From Portibacter lacus (GTDB lineage: Bacteria > Bacteroidota > Bacteroidia > Chitinophagales > Saprospiraceae), in assembly GCF_021533215.1 (NCBI RefSeq), contig NZ_JAJNKA010000006.1:186001-250000 (forward strand): a stretch of DNA of 64,000 nt, read 5' to 3'. Position numbers and translations under genes: made by a program. Below the pieces are notes generated by a model. That model was not told where the DNA came from and searched no databases. It saw nothing but the letters and a program-made list of their open reading frames with translations. This document shows positions 62,621-64,000 of this stretch, piece after piece. Each line of letters begins with the position of its first letter. Positions within the stretch are counted from its first letter, which is position 1.

Positions 62621-64000
62621 TTAATATTTCGCTGGAACATTGTCTCCTGGCAATGTACTTTTTATAAAAGATCTGATATCATTATTAGCTTTCTCTAAGT
62701 CTACTCTCCTAAGATACATCATGTGTCCGCTTTCGTAACCTTTGAAACTTAGTCGATCCTTCATTACTCCAGATGGATCTAATTGCCACATATTATATTT
62801 AGCATTGAAATAAGTTGTTGCACCATCAAAATATCCAGATTGGGTTAACACATGTAAGTAGGGATTTTGCGCCATGGCTTGTCTTAAATTTTCTCCCGTA
62901 TTATCTCCAGATCTGTCCCAAGGATGAACAGGTCCGAACATGTTGTATTTCGCATCAGTGATATAATTCAAATCATTCTTGAAGTAATAATTGATAGCAG
63001 GCGTGAATGAATGCAACCATGAAGTTAATTCTGAATTAAAATCAGGTCTCATTCCTGCTGCCATTTTATCGATGCCTTTATATCTAGAGTCAAGTCTTCC
63101 GATTGTATATCCTTCTTTTCTTAATAACTCTTTCCAGAAAAAATTGGTACCTACATCTAGATTGTTCTGAAGTATTGCTTCTTTAGAAATGCCTGAATAA
63201 TAAGCCATTTTTTCGGCTACTTCATTTCGCTTATCATTGGCAAGAAATCCGCCCTTTGCAATTGCTGGAATTAAGTCATTAATCGCGTAGTCTTCCACTT
63301 CTTCTAGCATTTTCTCAAGTGGCATATTCTGTAATTCCGGCGATAATTTCTTATGATACCAAGCCGCAGCTGCAAAGTAGGGTAGTCGATTTCCAGCTTC
63401 TACGGCACCTTCTCTCTTAATACCAAGATCTGTTGGTGAGACCAATATCACTCCATTGAGGTACATCCATTGGTTGTTTTGTAGTTCAAGAGCAAGACCT
63501 GAAACCCTTGTCGTTCCATAACTTTCGCCGATTAGATATTTCGGAGAAGTCCACCTGTTGTTTCGAGTAACGAAGGTATTCACCCATTCCGCTAGATATT
63601 TAATATCTTGATTGACACCGAAAAACATTTTTTTATCAGTTTCTTCACCGATCATTCTGGAATATCCTGTATTAACTGGATTAACAAATACGATATCAGC
63701 CACATCTAAAATGGAAAACGGATTATCCTTAATTCCATAAGGTTGAATAGGATATCCTTCATCGTCAATTTTTAGAATTCGAGGACCTGTATACGCAATG
63801 TGCATCCACACGGATGCTGAACCAGGACCGCCATTGAAAGAAATAACAAGTGGCCTGTTCGTATTATCTTTTATATCTGTTCTTTCGTAGTATGTGTAAA
63901 ATAATCCTGCAACTACTTGGTCTTTATCGTCCCATACTGGCTGAGTTCCAGTGGTTGCTTTATATGGAATAGATTTGCCATTAATTGTAGTCTGATGTGT
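62621..64000 (-). CDS. Serine carboxypeptidase (S10 family), 5' end beyond window
   Basis: The frame is open from the stop at 62621 to the window edge (459 codons visible); an internal ATG at 63811 is not the true start, because the upstream codons encode the S10 oxyanion motif FNGGPGSAS. The catalytic Ser is in LIGESYGTTR, Asp in SGYFDGATTY and His in YESGHMMYL, in the proper order. These enzymes trim C-terminal residues of peptides at acidic pH; bacterial members are often secreted. The N-terminal part and signal peptide are outside. It leads an operon with the PqiA-like and desaturase genes. Confidence 0.88.
   Translation of the reverse strand, partial: THQTTINGKSIPYKATTGTQPVWDDKDQVVAGLFYTYYERTDIKDNTNRPLVISFNGGPGSASVWMHIAYTGPRILKIDDEGYPIQPYGIKDNPFSILDVADIVFVNPVNTGYSRMIGEETDKKMFFGVNQDIKYLAEWVNTFVTRNNRWTSPKYLIGESYGTTRVSGLALELQNNQWMYLNGVILVSPTDLGIKREGAVEAGNRLPYFAAAAWYHKKLSPELQNMPLEKMLEEVEDYAINDLIPAIAKGGFLANDKRNEVAEKMAYYSGISKEAILQNNLDVGTNFFWKELLRKEGYTIGRLDSRYKGIDKMAAGMRPDFNSELTSWLHSFTPAINYYFKNDLNYITDAKYNMFGPVHPWDRSGDNTGENLRQAMAQNPYLHVLTQSGYFDGATTYFNAKYNMWQLDPSGVMKDRLSFKGYESGHMMYLRRVDLEKANNDIRSFIKSTLPGDNVPAKY

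Noticed and set aside
1-64000. tRNA, rRNA or riboswitch
   Set aside because: No GTTCGAATC-type T-loop with cloverleaf context and no riboswitch core seen by eye in the gaps; the short GTTCGGGCG in the repeats lacks a partner stem for a tRNA.

Overview
The window is an AT-rich chromosomal segment of a Bacteroidota bacterium, most likely a Saprospirales-type lineage; the order is inference, the phylum is well supported. At least five secreted proteins end in type IX secretion (T9SS) sorting domains, one of them the type B gliding-motility form. DUF4252 lipoprotein-like proteins, an HU-CCDC81/SPOR protein, LytS/LytTR regulators with a propeller sensor, ECF sigma factors paired with single-TM partner proteins, and -7 boxes of the form TAnnTTTG are all typical of the phylum. 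There is no tRNA, rRNA, CRISPR, complete insertion sequence or prophage module.

Layout. 1-797: 5' part of a GT-C glycosyltransferase gene, minus strand. 978-3917: ECF sigma / membrane-anchored barrel / lipoprotein operon, divergent from a secreted amidohydrolase (4122-5204). 5221-6577: a gene-free array of four direct repeats of about 308 bp, each holding a 174-bp element with perfect 12-bp terminal inverted repeats. 6731-15432: secreted and envelope proteins (barrel, serine hydrolase, T9SS type B protein, UbiA prenyltransferase, uridine phosphorylase, ArsC-like protein, M43 protease). 15559-21736: an adhesin-like repeat protein with an S74 chaperone domain, followed by a LytS-type kinase and LytTR regulator. 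21797-24657: second ECF operon, with a partner protein whose N-terminal module is triplicated and three DUF4252 paralogues.

24778-29926: LptF/G permease, PAP2 phosphatase, exonuclease VII (xseA, xseB) and sucC. 29979-32925: two overlapping M43 proteases with T9SS tails. 33087-39411: mdh, a peroxiredoxin-like protein, a secreted protein, a small ORF coupled to an orphan TPR histidine kinase, and an amidase lipoprotein. 39531-44789 (minus): TonB-type protein, DinB-like protein, lipoprotein, and a tight operon of kinase, regulator, map and ppa. 44864-45799: HU-CCDC81/SPOR protein. 46098-50588: amino-sugar cluster (two Tat-exported Gfo/Idh/MocA oxidoreductases, nagA, nagB). 50742-64000: propeller-SprB-OmpA envelope protein, CHAP amidase, ffh, T9SS proteins, sulfurtransferase, cold-shock protein, acyl-ACP desaturase with a PqiA-like protein, and the 3' part of an S10 carboxypeptidase gene.

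Most of the segment serves the cell surface: secretion of T9SS cargo, envelope stress sensing (two sigma operons) and surface polymer turnover, interleaved with core genes (mdh, sucC, ppa, map, ffh, xseAB). The least explained parts are the 5.2-6.6 kb repeat array and the two sigma-factor operons with unusual partner proteins.
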